A DNA stretch of 64,000 nucleotides from Temnothorax longispinosus (Eukaryota; Arthropoda; Insecta; Hymenoptera; Formicidae), in contig NW_027269970.1 of the NCBI RefSeq assembly GCF_030848805.1, forward strand, positions 372,001 to 436,000, written 5' to 3'. Made by a program: the position numbers and the translations under genes. Of the stretch, positions 44,692 through 56,531 are shown one piece after another; position 1 is the stretch's first letter; every line of letters starts with the position of its first letter. Under the pieces are notes generated by a model. The model ran no database searches. It was not told the origin of the DNA and saw only the letters and a list, made by a program, of their open reading frames with translations.

Positions 44692-44743
44692 TTATCACAA
44701 AAGACACACGGAGTCACACCAAGTGTGATTTTTGAACGCAGCC
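43451..44743. mobile_element. 1.3-kb inverted-repeat element with GC-rich interior
   Basis: About 55-bp terminal arms (agctgcgttcggaaaccaca... at the left; complement ...gaacgcagcc at the right) share cacacttgg and tgtgactccgtgtgtctttt. The interior 43795-44640 is GC-rich, with G/C homopolymers near 43808-43848 and two related blocks (gggattcggcagcag at about 44409 and gggattgggcagcag at about 44577). No convincing protein. Confidence 0.6.
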
Positions 44744-44746
44744 TTA

Positions 44747-45202
44747 CTTTTGTAACTTATGTCGATTGGCGCGCGAAAGACGTTAAGTTAAATTTTCTTT
44801 TAATTTAACGTCTTTCACAGGAAAACTAAATTTGATATGTTTATGAAATATTTGTGACCTTAAAAATCATTTGAATTCATTTGAATTATAAATAGTGCAT
44901 GCGTTAACAAGTTATTTATTAGAAAAAAGCCATTGACATTCATTCAATAAATACTTATGTTAACTATTAATAATTATATTATATATAAATACTTGTAAAC
45001 TATTAACCTTGTAATTATTTAAAATTGTAAAACTGAGATTCTTTAACAGATCTGCAATATAAAAATTGGAATTTTTTAATTATTAATGATTCTTCATTAG
45101 AATTCAATAAATAGCACAGTCGATGTTAACAAAAATATGATTATGAACTGGGAAGAAATTGTTCTTTTAGTGCATTTTCTTTTGGGTGCACCCCTCTATA
45201 AA
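44747..45202. other. AT-rich spacer
   Basis: No gene. The right end (gggtgcacccctctata, about 45186-45202) abuts satellite A and weakly resembles the ggggtgca-containing left junction at 39321-39345, so it could be the far end of the hAT-bearing insertion. Confidence 0.35.
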
Positions 45203-45390
45203 TAATTGTGTGTGTGTCTTGCTTTAACGAAAATCACAACTTCTATAAAGCAGGACATACACACGTGTGTGTGTGCCCTGCTTTAACGAAAATCATTAAA
45301 CGGTTAAATACTTTTAAAGCGCGTTACTAATCTATATAGGTTAGTTGACGCGCTTTAAACACTTAAATACTTTTAAAGCGTCACTAATCT
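45203..45390 (-). repeat. Satellite A followed by satellite B in reverse orientation
   Basis: One to two satellite A units (45215-45295) pass directly into about 1.5 satellite B units in the complementary orientation to those at 35425-35690. B-A at the left and A-B(complement) at the right suggest one original foldback array later split by the elements between. Confidence 0.8.
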
Positions 45391-45714
45391 ATACGCCGAA
45401 AGAATATCGAAATATTATTTCGAATTATGTTACACTTCTGACTTACCAACCAAACAGTTGTCACGAGATCTGCTGCATGCGCGTGCGGCCACTGAGCATG
45501 CGCATGTGGCCACAGGGCATGTTCGTAGTCGCTACAGCTCGTCGGTATGACAGGAATCATAACCTGAATTCTGTCAACTTTAACGTTTAATATCTCGCTT
45601 CGCGGGGCAGAGCGACACTTTTTTCTGCCAGATTCTTTCGTTTCGTCCAAAAACGCGTCGATTGACTATAATTACATCGATATTTGAGGTGAGGCCCCTA
45701 AACTAAATAATTAC

Positions 45715-46120
45715 CGACCGCACGGTTCCGCCGCGTGGTAGACCGTCCAGCGTCCACATACGAGCGGTTTGTCCCGCGTGCAAGAGCCACGCGAAAGATC
45801 CGTAATTCCGTGCACACGAGCCCGCCGCGACGGATCGTGCAGTCGTGCACACAAGCGGTTTGTGCCGTGGGCGGAACCGCGCGATCTAAACCGCTTGTGT
45901 GCACGGTCTGTCGCGGCGAAACCGCGCGGTCCACACCGCTCGTGTGCACGGATCTTTCGGGCGGCTCTTCCGCGCGGGACAAGCCGCGGAATTTTTTTAG
46001 CCAACTAAAAAGTCATCCCAGTCCTTTTTTGGTTAGCTTTTCGATATCTTTGGCGTATCATTTTGCTACCTGGGCCGCTTGTGTGTGCACGGTCTACCGC
46101 GCGCTCCAAACCGCTCCTGA
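45715..46120. repeat. GC-rich degenerate repeat cluster
   Basis: Words such as accgctcgtgtgcacgg and accgcgcggtc recur at least six times in both orientations. They are broken by a 90-bp AT-richer piece near 45990-46070. Open frames through it are arginine-rich artefacts. Confidence 0.6.
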
Positions 46121-46401
46121 CGTGTTCGCGCCTTTAACCTCTAACAATAAATCGTCAGCAGAATAGTTTCACGAGCTGTAATTTAATACAATTCTTTTTC
46201 TATTTGTCATTGCCTGCACTTTGCGATAAATACAAATTTAATTATATTTTTTAAACATCTATAAATTAAATATTTATTTTTGTAATTGTACAATAATTCA
46301 TATCTGTATTACTTTTTAATACAAAATAATTGAATAAAAGAATCATCTGTAATGATCTGTGTATTAATAATTATAACATTAACAATAATATATAAACTGC
46401 T

Positions 46402-46912
46402 TTCAGTATATGCAAGTACCAAGTCCCTGAGGTGCATTTCGACGTTTTGTTAAATTGGTATTATTTTGATCAGCTGCTGGCTGGGTTTCCTAATACCTAC
46501 TGCTGTTCAATATTTTACGCTGGACAAGCTATACCTGACAGGTATGCTTTATTCAACACACATAAATTACGTGATTTTTTATATACGTGCATTAGAGAAA
46601 TAAAATTAACTTTTATACTTATTAATTTCAATCACATAATATTACAAATTTGTGATAAAAATATTTCTTTTATTAACTAATAAATAATGAATTAATATAA
46701 AAATTTGTTGTTTTTGCAGGTGTGATAAGAAATGCACATGCATCTGTGAAGGATGAACAAATTTCTAATCCCATAAAAATATGATTAGCACATGCCAAAG
46801 AACGCATGGATCGAGAGAGAGAAAAGAAAAGGGGAAGAAACCAAAGAGATCAGGTACAAAACGAACCTGATGACGAACTTGAAGAGACTGAAGAACCCGA
46901 AGAACGTCATTG
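46402..46912 (+). pseudogene. Possible remnant of a two-exon gene, unrecognised
   Basis: Bounded by splice-like signals: an acceptor near 46405, a donor gtatgc near 46540, an acceptor near 46720. The first part reads VHFDVLLNWYYFDQLLAGFP, and the second ends in an acidic/basic run (AHAKERMDREREKKRGR, DELEETEEPEERH) at a stop. A TGA lies inside the second part. No domain recognised. Confidence 0.25.
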
Positions 46913-47324
46913 ACATAGGTTACTTATTATAAAAGAAAGAAGGTGCCGACGATCTCTTGCTTAAGAATATGTTATTTTAAAGATTTTTTATTTTGCCAAA
47001 AATGTTTCTTTTATTTTCAAGATTTTTTATTTTGTCAAAGATGAACTAGTGCCTCTTCTACCTCACGTATAACATATTCTTAATTCTATTTTTAGTATTC
47101 TTTCATATGCGTTTTTTCAATGCGTTTTATTTACAAATAAATATTTCCGTTTTTTTAATACTCTGCAAAAATGTAAGAGGAAATCTCATTTAAACAATTG
47201 ATTGACGGTATGCAACTTAACATCCTGCTAATTGCAAATGCAAATTTCTATGATTATATTTTGCTTTGTTCTTTAAAAGAGTTCGTTACTCTGAATGACT
47301 TAATGTCGTCGCTTCCGAATAAAA

Positions 47325-47625
47325 GGGCGTTAACTTGGAAGCCGGTTGAAAAAGGCGTTAACTCGGAAGCCGGTTGGAAAAGACGTTAACTCGGAAGCCG
47401 GTTGGAAAAGGCGTTAACTCGGAAGCCGGTTGGAAAGGGCATTAACTCGGAAGTCGGTTGGAAAAGGCGTTAGCTCGAAAGCCGATTGAAAAAGGCGTTA
47501 TCTCGGAAGCCGGTTGGAAAAGGCGTTATCTCGAAAGCCGGTTGGAAAGGTCGTTAACTCGGAAGCCGATTGAAAAAGGCATTAACTCGGAAGCCGGTTG
47601 AATAAGGCGTTAACTCGCGCGCTCT
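47325..47625 (+). repeat. 28-bp tandem array, left arm (mirrored at 48960-49245)
   Basis: About eleven copies of ggcgttaactcggaagccgg ttggaaaa with scattered substitutions. The mirrored array in the right arm shows a largely matching order of variants (for example the altered unit with gccgattgaaaaaggc). The two arms have therefore been kept alike or arose together. Confidence 0.9.
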
Positions 47626-48267
47626 AATTTTTCGCGTCAATTTAAGTTGGCAGTACTGCTGAAATAATGTTGGTGCTTGATTTATATTTATAACATAAAT
47701 CATATTGAAACAAAAAACTATTAGCATGCGCATATAGGTTTTCGAGGGTGCTGATTACGAATTTGATGTCAAAAATCTTGTATTCTAAATAATATTATGC
47801 TTTTCCATAAAGAACAAACTCTTATACAAAAAAGCATCACATTTTAATCTATCGATGGAATGATATATTTAATAACATGAATTATTATAAATAATACAAA
47901 TTCAGTCTTTATAAAAACTTTACAATAAGAAATTTTTCATGTTTTTACATTGCTCAATGAATATGGTTCCATTTTTAATTTACTAATTTTTATGAATTAA
48001 AAGTTAATAAATATTTATCCAGTATTGTAAAAACATGGTGGGTCATGAATGACCCATGGTTGCACTCTCTCTCTCTCTCTCTCTCCCCCTCCCTCTCTCT
48101 ATTAGAATGAAATAAATTATATACAATGCATATTTGTATATATATACATATGTATTTTTATTTACTATAATATAATTATTAACAGATCATAAACATATAA
48201 AATTAACGAAAAGAAAATATTGTCTTTTAATAATGCAAAACTTAAACTATATTTGCATGAAAAAAAT

Positions 48268-48549
48268 TTATTTCATCAATTTAAAATAAAAATCATGAAA
48301 TTCGGCTGGAATTAAATTGTTTTTTATAAGATTCTCAAAATCTTTCTTTTTGGATTCATCCAACTGTATTTTGAAAGTATAACATTGCGTCAACTCTCTA
48401 TCTTCATAAATATTTTTGAATTTCACCATATTGTTATTATATTCTTTATTATAAGCAATGATTTTGTCTCCATTTATTTTTATTTCTATTTTAGTAATTT
48501 TTGAAATTGGAACATTTTTCCACTGCTTTTTCTGGACAAGTTTTGAGAA
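48268..48549 (-). CDS. Orphan frame in the foldback loop, about 93 codons
   Basis: Open between TAA at 48550-48552 and a stop at 48268-48270. The translation is lysine-rich and looks protein-like: KQWKNVPISKITKIEIKING, IYEDRELTQCYTFKIQLDES, IPAEFHDFYFKLMK. It has no Met near its start, so it may be the last exon of a spliced gene or a truncated gene. No family is recognised. It is the only coding-like part of the loop. Confidence 0.4.
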   Translation of the reverse strand, partial: FSKLVQKKQWKNVPISKITKIEIKINGDKIIAYNKEYNNNMVKFKNIYEDRELTQCYTFKIQLDESKKKDFENLIKNNLIPAEFHDFYFKLMK

Positions 48550-49262
48550 TTATAAATTTATTAACTTTTGATTCATAAAAATTAGTAAATTAAAAATGGT
48601 ACCATATTCATTGAGCAATGTAAAAACATGAAAAATTTCTTATTGTAAAGTTTTTATAAAGACTGAATTTGTATTATTTATAATAATTCATGTTATTAAA
48701 TATATCATTTCATCGATAGATTAAAATGTTATGCTTTTTTGTATAAGAGTTTTTTCTTTATGGAAAAGCATAATATTATTTAGAATACAAGATTTTTGAC
48801 ATCAAATTCGTAATCAGCACCCTCGAAAACCTATATGCGCATGCTAATAATTTTTCGTTTCAATATGATTTATGTTATAAATATAAATCAAGCACCAACA
48901 TTATTTCAGCAGTTCTGCCAACTTAAATTGACGCGAAAAATTAGAGCGCGCGAGTTAACGCCTTATTCAACCGGCTTCCGAGTTAATGCCTTTTTCAATC
49001 GGCTTCCGAGTTAACGCCCTTTCCAACCGGCTTTCGAGATAACGCCTTTTCCAACCGGCTTCGGAGATAACGCCTTTTTCAATCGGCTTCCGAGCTAACG
49101 CCTTTTCCAACCGACTTCCGAGTTAATGCCCTTTCCAACCAGCTTCCGAGTTAACGCCTTTTCCAACCGGCTTCCGAGTTAACGTCTTTTCCAACCGGCT
49201 TCCGAGTTAACGCCTTTTTCAACCGGCTTCCAAGTTAACGCCCTTTTATTCGGAAGCGACGA

Positions 49263-50356
49263 TGTGAAGTAATGAATATAAAAATGTATAATTGCGTTGT
49301 ACAAAAGAAAAAATATTATTTATTTTCTCATTTATTTGAAGCGCTAATATTTTATAATAATAAATGATTGCTTCTTTTGGGTGAGAATAAATTTTCATTT
49401 TATTTTGCAATTTATAAATTCCAACTATTAATAAAGGAAATGTTTGTAGTTCAATAAATACACGCGTATATTATACATGTGAAGAAATCTTTATGATGAC
49501 GTAAATATTTACATTAAGCCATCTCGATATTTTAATCTTAGAAGACTTTGTCTCGATTTCCCACAACGTAGCGGTTGTGAAAAGTTACCGCGTGCAATCT
49601 TAATGCGAAATTGTACCGCAATTTTTAGTATTAAGTATCCTAGTTCAGCCGATGATAATAATGAATAGACGCTGCAAAAAATAATTCAGTTATATCGATG
49701 CAATGAGATGTATTCTGACTTTATTGAATTTTTTTATATAACGATCGAAATTAGACAACGTATACATATTTTAAAATATTGAAGCTTATTGAATATAGTG
49801 AAAGTAACTTGTGTCTGATTATAGCTTACATGATATACAATAGAGTTTTACGAATGCATTGTGAATCTCATATATGCTGAAATCTGGAAAGAGTAAACGT
49901 AAACTTTTTAAATTGTGTCTATACAGTTCAATCGTACAACTGCATATATATATTGAGTTCTAGCTGAATTATATTGTATTGCACTGATATATATATACGA
50001 GTCTTCTTCCGCGAGACATAAGCAAAATTTTATCACGTATAAAAATGATCCTTCGAGATATCATTCGATATTGTTATACGATACTATTTGTCCCACGTTA
50101 CATTTCTTTTTTTTTACCGATAATATATCGTACTCACATTTTTTTACTGCTGTGTATTTGGACTTGCCGCTATCATCGGTTACGCTTCTTTATAAGATTT
50201 GTGTTTCATTATTATTTCGCTGAACTCGACGTTAAGCCTGATGTATAATGTATAATGCATGATGTATAATGAGGTTTTAGCTGGTTTTTTCCTGAGAGTG
50301 CTACGATTTATCACATTAGAAAAACCGTTCTCTTACGATGTACTGCTATGATGTAA
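49263..50356. other. AT-rich intergenic stretch
   Basis: No gene or repeat with support. Short frames (for example around 50045-50248) lack domains and composition support. Confidence 0.4.
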
Positions 50357-51138
50357 GTCAATTTTTGGTAAAAGTTTACAATAACTTAGCTCGGATTACT
50401 TTGACCTTGACATATGTTGTCAAGGACATGATTCTGAGTAACTTTTTCTTATAACTTAATCGGCGGTCGCTTCTTATTAAAAAGTTATAAACAAAATAAG
50501 TTTGAAAAATATAGCAGCTATTTTGAATATTGGAAGGCATAAATGACTAATATATATGTCGAAATAGTTCACGCATACACTTTTCACGCGAACCAAAGTT
50601 CACCCAAACCCTCCCCCTGCTTTCGGGAGAGGTGCGGTAGCCTCGAAATAGTTTACGCATACACTTTTCACGCGAACCGAGGTTCATCCACACCCCCCCC
50701 TGCTTTCGGGGGAGGTGCGGTAGCTAACCTACGCGTCACTAATCTACATAGGTTAGTTGACGCGCTTTAAACACTTAAATACTTTTAAAGCGCGCCATCT
50801 AACCTATGTAACTATTCTCTGCTTTAACAAAAAGACTTTAATTTATCAACAATTTACTGCTTTAAATGTTGTGTTTTGGTAAAGCAGCGACTTTTTCGCA
50901 AAATAAAGTATTTTCTGCTTTAAAAAAAAACGTAATATTAGTCGTTTATACCTTCCAATACTCAAAATAGCTGCTATATTTTCCAAAATTTTTTTGTTTA
51001 TAACTTTTTAATAAGCAGCGACCGCCGATTAAGTTATAAGGAAAAGTTACTCAGAATCATGTCCTTGACAACATATGTCAAGGTTAAAGTAATCCGAGCT
51101 GTGTAAGTTATTGTAAACTTTTACCCAATTTTTTGACC
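50357..51138. mobile_element. Foldback element with satellite B in its loop
   Basis: Arms of about 200 bp (50357-50553 and 50934-51138) pair through gtaaaagtttacaataactta, gacatatgttgtcaaggaca and gcagctattttgartattgg. The loop (50554-50933) holds two 90-bp direct repeats (cgcatacacttttcacgcga...gcggtag), a satellite B unit in the 45300 orientation, and ctgctttaa words like satellite A. No target duplication was recognised. Confidence 0.75.
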
Positions 51139-51997
51139 ACTTTTCTTTTTAAACATATCTGCGCATGTGTAAACTGCATCTATGAACTCGATCAACTCGA
51201 TAGGTTAAAAAAAGTGACTTACATAGTGTAAGTAGGCTGTAACCCCTCCATATATACCTACTACACATATTAATTATATTACACATTAATTATATATTAC
51301 ACATATTATTAATTATTTAACACATATTATTAATAAAAACATTAATTTATATTATAATAAATACTAATAAATAAAAACATCAATTTGATAAAGTAAAATT
51401 ACGAAATTATTAATAACCTAAACCTAATCTATATGTGAGCGCGTGCGCCTGTACTGCGTATGTACTGAAACCTTCCCGTTTTCATCATTTCTTGAAACTG
51501 TAGACATTCGCTGCGAAATTCTATGGGAGAAGGTACCCGCCGGACATTTGAACGTTCGTAGAAAGTACTTCGTCAATCGCAGTACGTATGCGATTGTCCT
51601 CAGATTATCGCAATATACTTTTGCGATAATCTCAGATTGTTCTCAGATTCTCTTTGTGCTGTGCGGGATAATCGTCACATTTTTTTTACACAGAAATACT
51701 AACGCAAATTATTCGGACATTGTCACTAAAAAATTAGATGAAGATAGTTTGTAATCATACAAAGATACTGTTTAGGTAATGTACACATCTTTTTAATTCA
51801 CATATCTCTCATTTACTACCGATCATCATTTCATAATGATGCATTTACAACGAAATAGATACGTCAGCAGCATTCGAAACCATCGACTGGAAAAAGCATC
51901 CCTCTTGGTCTATTTGTTGTGACGGATAAAATCGTATAATTTCAGCACTCAGCAGTGGATTCACTTCAATTGATGCGATTTTAAGATAGAGCTCAAT
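51139..51997. other. Intergenic, no gene recognised
   Basis: AT-rich with short direct repeats of acacattaattatat (51265-51340). A 103-codon plus frame at 51443-51754 has no recognisable domain and is not called. Confidence 0.35.
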
Positions 51998-52185
51998 TCA
52001 AAGAATTGAATCCTCGTTGTTACTAAATATGCTTACAAGGCCTGTAAATTGCGCTAATTTCCCTGCCATGCGCATATCTTTCTTTTTCGTGGCTGTATCC
52101 TGATTAGACATCATCTTGTCCGTAATATGCATATAGACTTTTCCATTCAGCATTAACGTAAAAAATAAAAAAGCCGTCGTACCAT
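51998..52185 (-). other. Possible terminal exon of an unidentified gene
   Basis: After an acceptor-like cag at 52186-52188 the minus strand is open to a TGA at 51998, about 62 codons: TTAFLFFTLMLNGKVYMHIT, then DKMMSNQDTATKKKDMR and KLAQFTGLVSIFSNNED. A hydrophobic start and a basic middle are visible. No family recognised and no upstream exon firmly linked; 52440-52690 also looks exon-like. Confidence 0.25.
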
Positions 52186-53910
52186 CTGAAATCGTTATAC
52201 ATATATAATTATCTTGGTATTATAATCAATTTTATAATAAGTGTTTCCTCTCCGATAACATAAACAAAATTAATTTTAGGAAATCTAAATTATTTTATCT
52301 TTTTCTGAAAGTAGAATAAAAAACGAAACTAAAAATCAAGTTTTTTTCAAATAATAGACAACTTGAATTAATTATACAATTAATGTTTATAAGAACAATT
52401 TTATATTACTATTAAAAGGAATGTTTAGAGCACTGATTACACTGACATTTCCTGGTTAACGCTTATTATGGCATGTTGTATTTTCCAAATTTTACTTCCA
52501 AAACATAGAAAATACCTTCCAGCCTGTGACACCCCGTATACGCTAACGAACCTGCATCGTTTTTAGAATGCATTGTGATCTTTAGGATGTCAAGCTTGAC
52601 GTGTGCAAACTTCATATGACCAATGAACCTTAATAGTATCAATTGCTTCGCATAACTCACAAGCCCCTGCAATATTTTTTAAACATATTATGAGAAAATG
52701 GAAATACTTTTAATGCTAAAAATTATTAATTGCTTTGAATACTTAATAAAATTAATTTTTGTTACTCCTCTAATATTGCTGATAAAAATTATATTATAAT
52801 AATCCCAGGGAGAAACGCGAGATCGGATAGATATCTAGCAGACGTTTATCAGACGCATCTAACATAGATCGATAGACGGCATCTAGATAGACGTCTAAGT
52901 GGCCTTTTTTTTTAGACGCATCTAATAGCCGTCTAATAGACGTTCTGCGTATTATAGACGTATAATAGACTTACCTTTATAGTAAAAGGACTAATTTACT
53001 TATTACTAAATAATAATACGTACTCATTTATACAGGATAAGGAATTTGAAGTATGGCACAGTATTTTTCAAAATATTTAATTTCTGGGAAAAATGTTACA
53101 AGTAGAAATTGTAAAATTTAACATTATTGTAATTGAATGAATTTGATTATAATAATAATTAGCAACTTATTGTATTTGTCGAGAAAAATTATTTTATATA
53201 TGTAATTTTCTCTAAACAAAATAACATAAATATGACGATAACGCTCTTAATGTTTGAAAAAATATTGTAAATTAATTTTAATGTGGCTTAGAAAGAATAT
53301 TATGGGACTTTTGTATGTAGATAACTGATATTGTAATATTTCAAATGTTGATAATATATTACACAGTATAATATTATGTGTGTAAAACCCACAGTATATA
53401 TAGATAGGGACAAAGTAGAAGTTTAGCGAAGACTAGTTAGTTTTCAAGTCAACTTTACTAATCATATACAAGACGTTTGAGGCGTCGTGTATTTTCTTTC
53501 TTCTATGACAAAACTCAGAATGTAAATAGATATAAATATTCAAAAATTAATTTTTTTTTTTAATTTTGAATTGAATATATCATGGCAATTTAAAATGTTG
53601 TCAAGAGGATACTGTTTATTTAAATTAAAGAAAAGAAAATTTTCTTACATATAAAAACTTGAAAAATATTGACAAAAAATTGTTTGCTTCTAATTTGAAA
53701 ACTTTGTTGCTTTGTTGTTTCGAAATTGGAATAAACAGAATAAATATAAAAATATTTTTTTTAGTATCCGTTCTTAGTAACCACAGATAAGAAATTGACA
53801 GAAAGTACACGATTCCTGGAGCTACTTATATGTTAATATATTTTTATATATCAAGAAAAATCCTCTCTTGCACATAGGGTTTAAGCAGTAATACTAATGT
53901 GGTTTAATTC
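52186..53910. other. AT-rich stretch with a tagacgtcta-type repeat patch
   Basis: Between 52820 and 52975 the words agacgtcta, agacgcatctaa and tagacgt recur in both orientations, a small palindromic repeat cluster. The rest has no supported gene and lies downstream of the DUF4806-like gene. Confidence 0.4.
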
Positions 53911-54008
53911 TTAATTCCTTTGGCATTTTGCAGCCATGATCTTCAATTCTTCACTCAGATCACTTTCTTCAAATTTTAACAGCAGTGTACCTAAAAAAAT
54001 AAACGTAT

Positions 54009-54616
54009 TGTTCGAAAGCGGACCGCGCGCGCGAGCGAGGACACGAACCGCGGATAGGAAGAGACAGTTAAAGAGCAGAGTTAACGGACAATCACAGTTT
54101 ATTCGTCTATTTACACTATTTACAAAAGCTGAATCGCAATTATAACGAAGGAAGAGATCGTGTCGCGAAAGCGCAAGCAAGCGCCGATGCAGGCAGAGCG
54201 AAAGTTAAGCGAGCGAAAGAGCGAGCAACTCTAAGTACTAAGCGCACGCGGAAGAAAAGGAGCAAGCAACTCGAATTATTGACAGCGGCAACTCGGAGAG
54301 CAGAGAGCGACTGGCTCCGTTGCCAAGGGCGCGTGTCCCTTTAAGCTCTCGGGGGCTTCTCGCAAATTCGAGACCTTTCGATACACGCCTCACCAAGAGA
54401 AGTCCCCTAAAGATGCGCGATCGACAATTATAAACAAAAAACAGAGGAAACAAAGCGAACAAAGAATGCCTTGTCTCCACTGTTTACTCATTTGGTCGTC
54501 ACGTCGAAAGTCACGGCGATAACGCTCAAGTCTCGGTGCTCGCAATTGCCGTGCTAAAACGCTAATTTGTATTTTCGACTTCGCTATCGTTAGAACCGTT
54601 TAAGCAATCTTAAACA
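54009..54616 (-). repeat. Left (3') LTR of the complete BEL element
   Basis: 608 bp, on the plus strand beginning TGTTCGAAAGCGG and ending CTTAAACA. It matches 60108-60715 with only substitutions, no length change. Confidence 0.95.
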
Positions 54617-54941
54617 TACCGCCCGCCTCGTCAGAGGGACTGACGACATAATCGCGGTACGATAATTAGCGTAGCGTACGATAATTAGGTATTTACCGAT
54701 GACACGCGGATCCGCCGACGGGATCTTTGCCTCTCGAACGCGCGAGCGAATTTTTACGTCGCGCAGCGTCGTAACGCACAGGTACTAGGATCCCCTTCCG
54801 GCGGATCTATTGCGCAACATGAATACTTGACTTAAAGTCCGGTTGTACAAGAACGCGTCCGTAAGCAGAGCTACTTTAAGACCGCGAATTTTAGGCGTAA
54901 CGTTTTACCTTGCTCCCGGGAATTTAATTTTTCACAATGCT

Positions 54942-56531
54942 TTAATTTATATCGGCGTCGGTAGTCGGTAGAATTACAATTTTTACAATGGGCCGGGTAA
55001 ACTCAGCCGCCGCGGTGCGAACGGTGACCACGCGAACGCGTCCGTCCTCTCCCGGATGGACTCGGATGACGCGGGCCAGCGGCCATCTCGTTGGCGGGGT
55101 GGCTTCGTTCCGAATGAGGCAGAGACTGCCGACCTGGAGGTCAGGCTTCTGGACAAGCCATTTGGGACGATGACTCAGGGCGTGGAGATACTCTCGAGCC
55201 CACCGCTCCCAAAAGTGATCCCGCATCTTCTGCAACAACTGCCAGCGGGATAGTCGATTGTCGGGCGCGTCCAGCAGCGACGGCTCGGGCACCGCCGTCA
55301 ACGCGGACCCCACCAGGAAGTGCCCCGGCGTCAGCGCAGCCAAGTCGTCCGGGTCATCTGAAAGAGCCTGTAACGGACGTGAGTTTAGGCACGCTTCTAC
55401 CTGGGCGAGGAGAGTGCTCATCTCCTCGTAAGTTAAGGTGGCTTCGCCCAGCACCCTCCGAAGGTGGTGCTTCAGGGACTTGACGGCTGCCTCCCATATG
55501 CCCCCGAAGTGGGGCGCGGCTGGAGAGTTGAACCGCCATTTAATCCCGTCACAGGCGAGCTGGCTGGCGATCTGTCGTCCTTCCGGATGGCTCGCCGCGA
55601 AGAGAGCGCGCAGCTGCGCGTCGGCCCCGACGAAGTTGGTCCCGCAATCGCTGTGAAGGCTGAGGCACAGCCCGCGGCGGGAAGTGAATCGGCGAAGCGC
55701 CGCCAAGAAGGCCGCCGCGGTGTAATCCGAAACGACCTCCAAATGAACTGCTCGCGTGGCGAGGCAGACGAAAACCGAGATGAACGCCTTGTGAGAGCGC
55801 TGGCCTCGGCCCTTGGTTGTTCTCAACATAATGGGCCCGGCGTAGTCAACGCCTGTGTGTAGGAATGCCCGTGAAGGTCTCACTCTCTCGCGTGGTAGAT
55901 CGCCCATCAGTTGCTGCGGGGTTGCCGCCCGCCAACGCGCACACGTCACGCAGCGGAGAATCAGTCGCTTCACTAGAGCGCGGCCTCGCGGAATCCAATA
56001 TCGCTGACGGATCATCCCCAGGGTCATCTGAACTCCCCCGTGCAACGTCCTCCTGTGGCAAGCGTCCACGGTCAGCCTGGTGAATCGTGACGCCTCGGGC
56101 AGGATCACGGGATGCCGTTCGTCGTAGGCCAGGACGGCGTGCTTGAGCCGCCCGCCAACGCGCAGCAGTCCTTGAGCATCTAGAACAGGATTAAGTCTGA
56201 CAAGAAAATTAGATCTCGGCAGCGAGCGGCCCAGCCGGACCGCTTCCATTTCTCGGCCGAAGTGAATCGCTTGCGTCCGTCGGATCCAACTCAAGCGGGT
56301 CTCTTCCAGCTCCTCGGCGGACAGGTCGTCCCAGTACCCGGAGGCCGCTGATTCTGCTCTTGCTTGACCGCCCTGCCTCCGGCGAAGCCATCGCCGGCAC
56401 CATGCCTCAAAGGGTCCTCTTTTAGCCAGGCGGGGCCCTGCCACCAGAGCTGGTGGCCGATCAGCTCGCCCGGGGAAAGCTCCCGCGAAGCGCAGTCTGC
56501 CGGGTTGTCTCCTCCTGGCACATAATGCCAC
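54942..56531 (-). pseudogene. pol: BEL integrase and C-terminal region
   Basis: Zinc-binding His/Cys region (CHRRTLHGGVQMTLGMIRQR through CVTCARW), then the DDE core with HTGVDYAGP, SLHSDCGTNFVGA and FGGIWEAAVKSLKHHLR, so all three acidic residues are present. A DUF5641-like chromodomain-type end follows (LSRWQLLQKMRDHFWERWAR, RWPLARVIRVHPG). It stops at 54942, shortly before the LTR. Upstream it overlaps the RNase H frame (56291-56531), where a frameshift near 56370 separates them. Confidence 0.9.

Larger units (their letters stand above)
47306..49262. mobile_element. Foldback element with arms built of 28-bp tandem repeats
   Basis: The outer 13 bp (TCGTCGCTTCCGA) and the following sequence are perfectly inverted at the two ends. 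Each arm opens with about eleven tandem copies of a 28-bp unit (ggcgttaactcggaagccgg...), then about 400 bp of unique AT-rich sequence. The arms match throughout (47306-48030 and 48540-49262). The loop (48031-48539) has a CT microsatellite and a minus-strand reading frame. Arms of tandem repeats are typical of Foldback and Galileo elements. No clear target duplication. Confidence 0.8.

Noticed and set aside
45698..46166. Arginine-rich frames on both strands
   Set aside because: Produced by the GC-rich repeat cluster; overlapping frames on both strands show repeat-driven, not coding, structure.
46402..46912. PIF/Harbinger transposase C-terminus
   Set aside because: The charged tail and splice signals suggested it, but no DDE_Tnp_4 motif is present; kept only as an unrecognised low-confidence remnant.
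47325..47625. CRISPR-like array of 28-bp repeats
   Set aside because: The units are head-to-tail with no spacers, have a mirrored copy 1.6 kb away, and sit in a eukaryotic foldback element.
51443..51754. 103-codon plus-strand frame with a hydrophobic segment
   Set aside because: No domain and no splice or promoter support; AT-rich background easily gives such frames.
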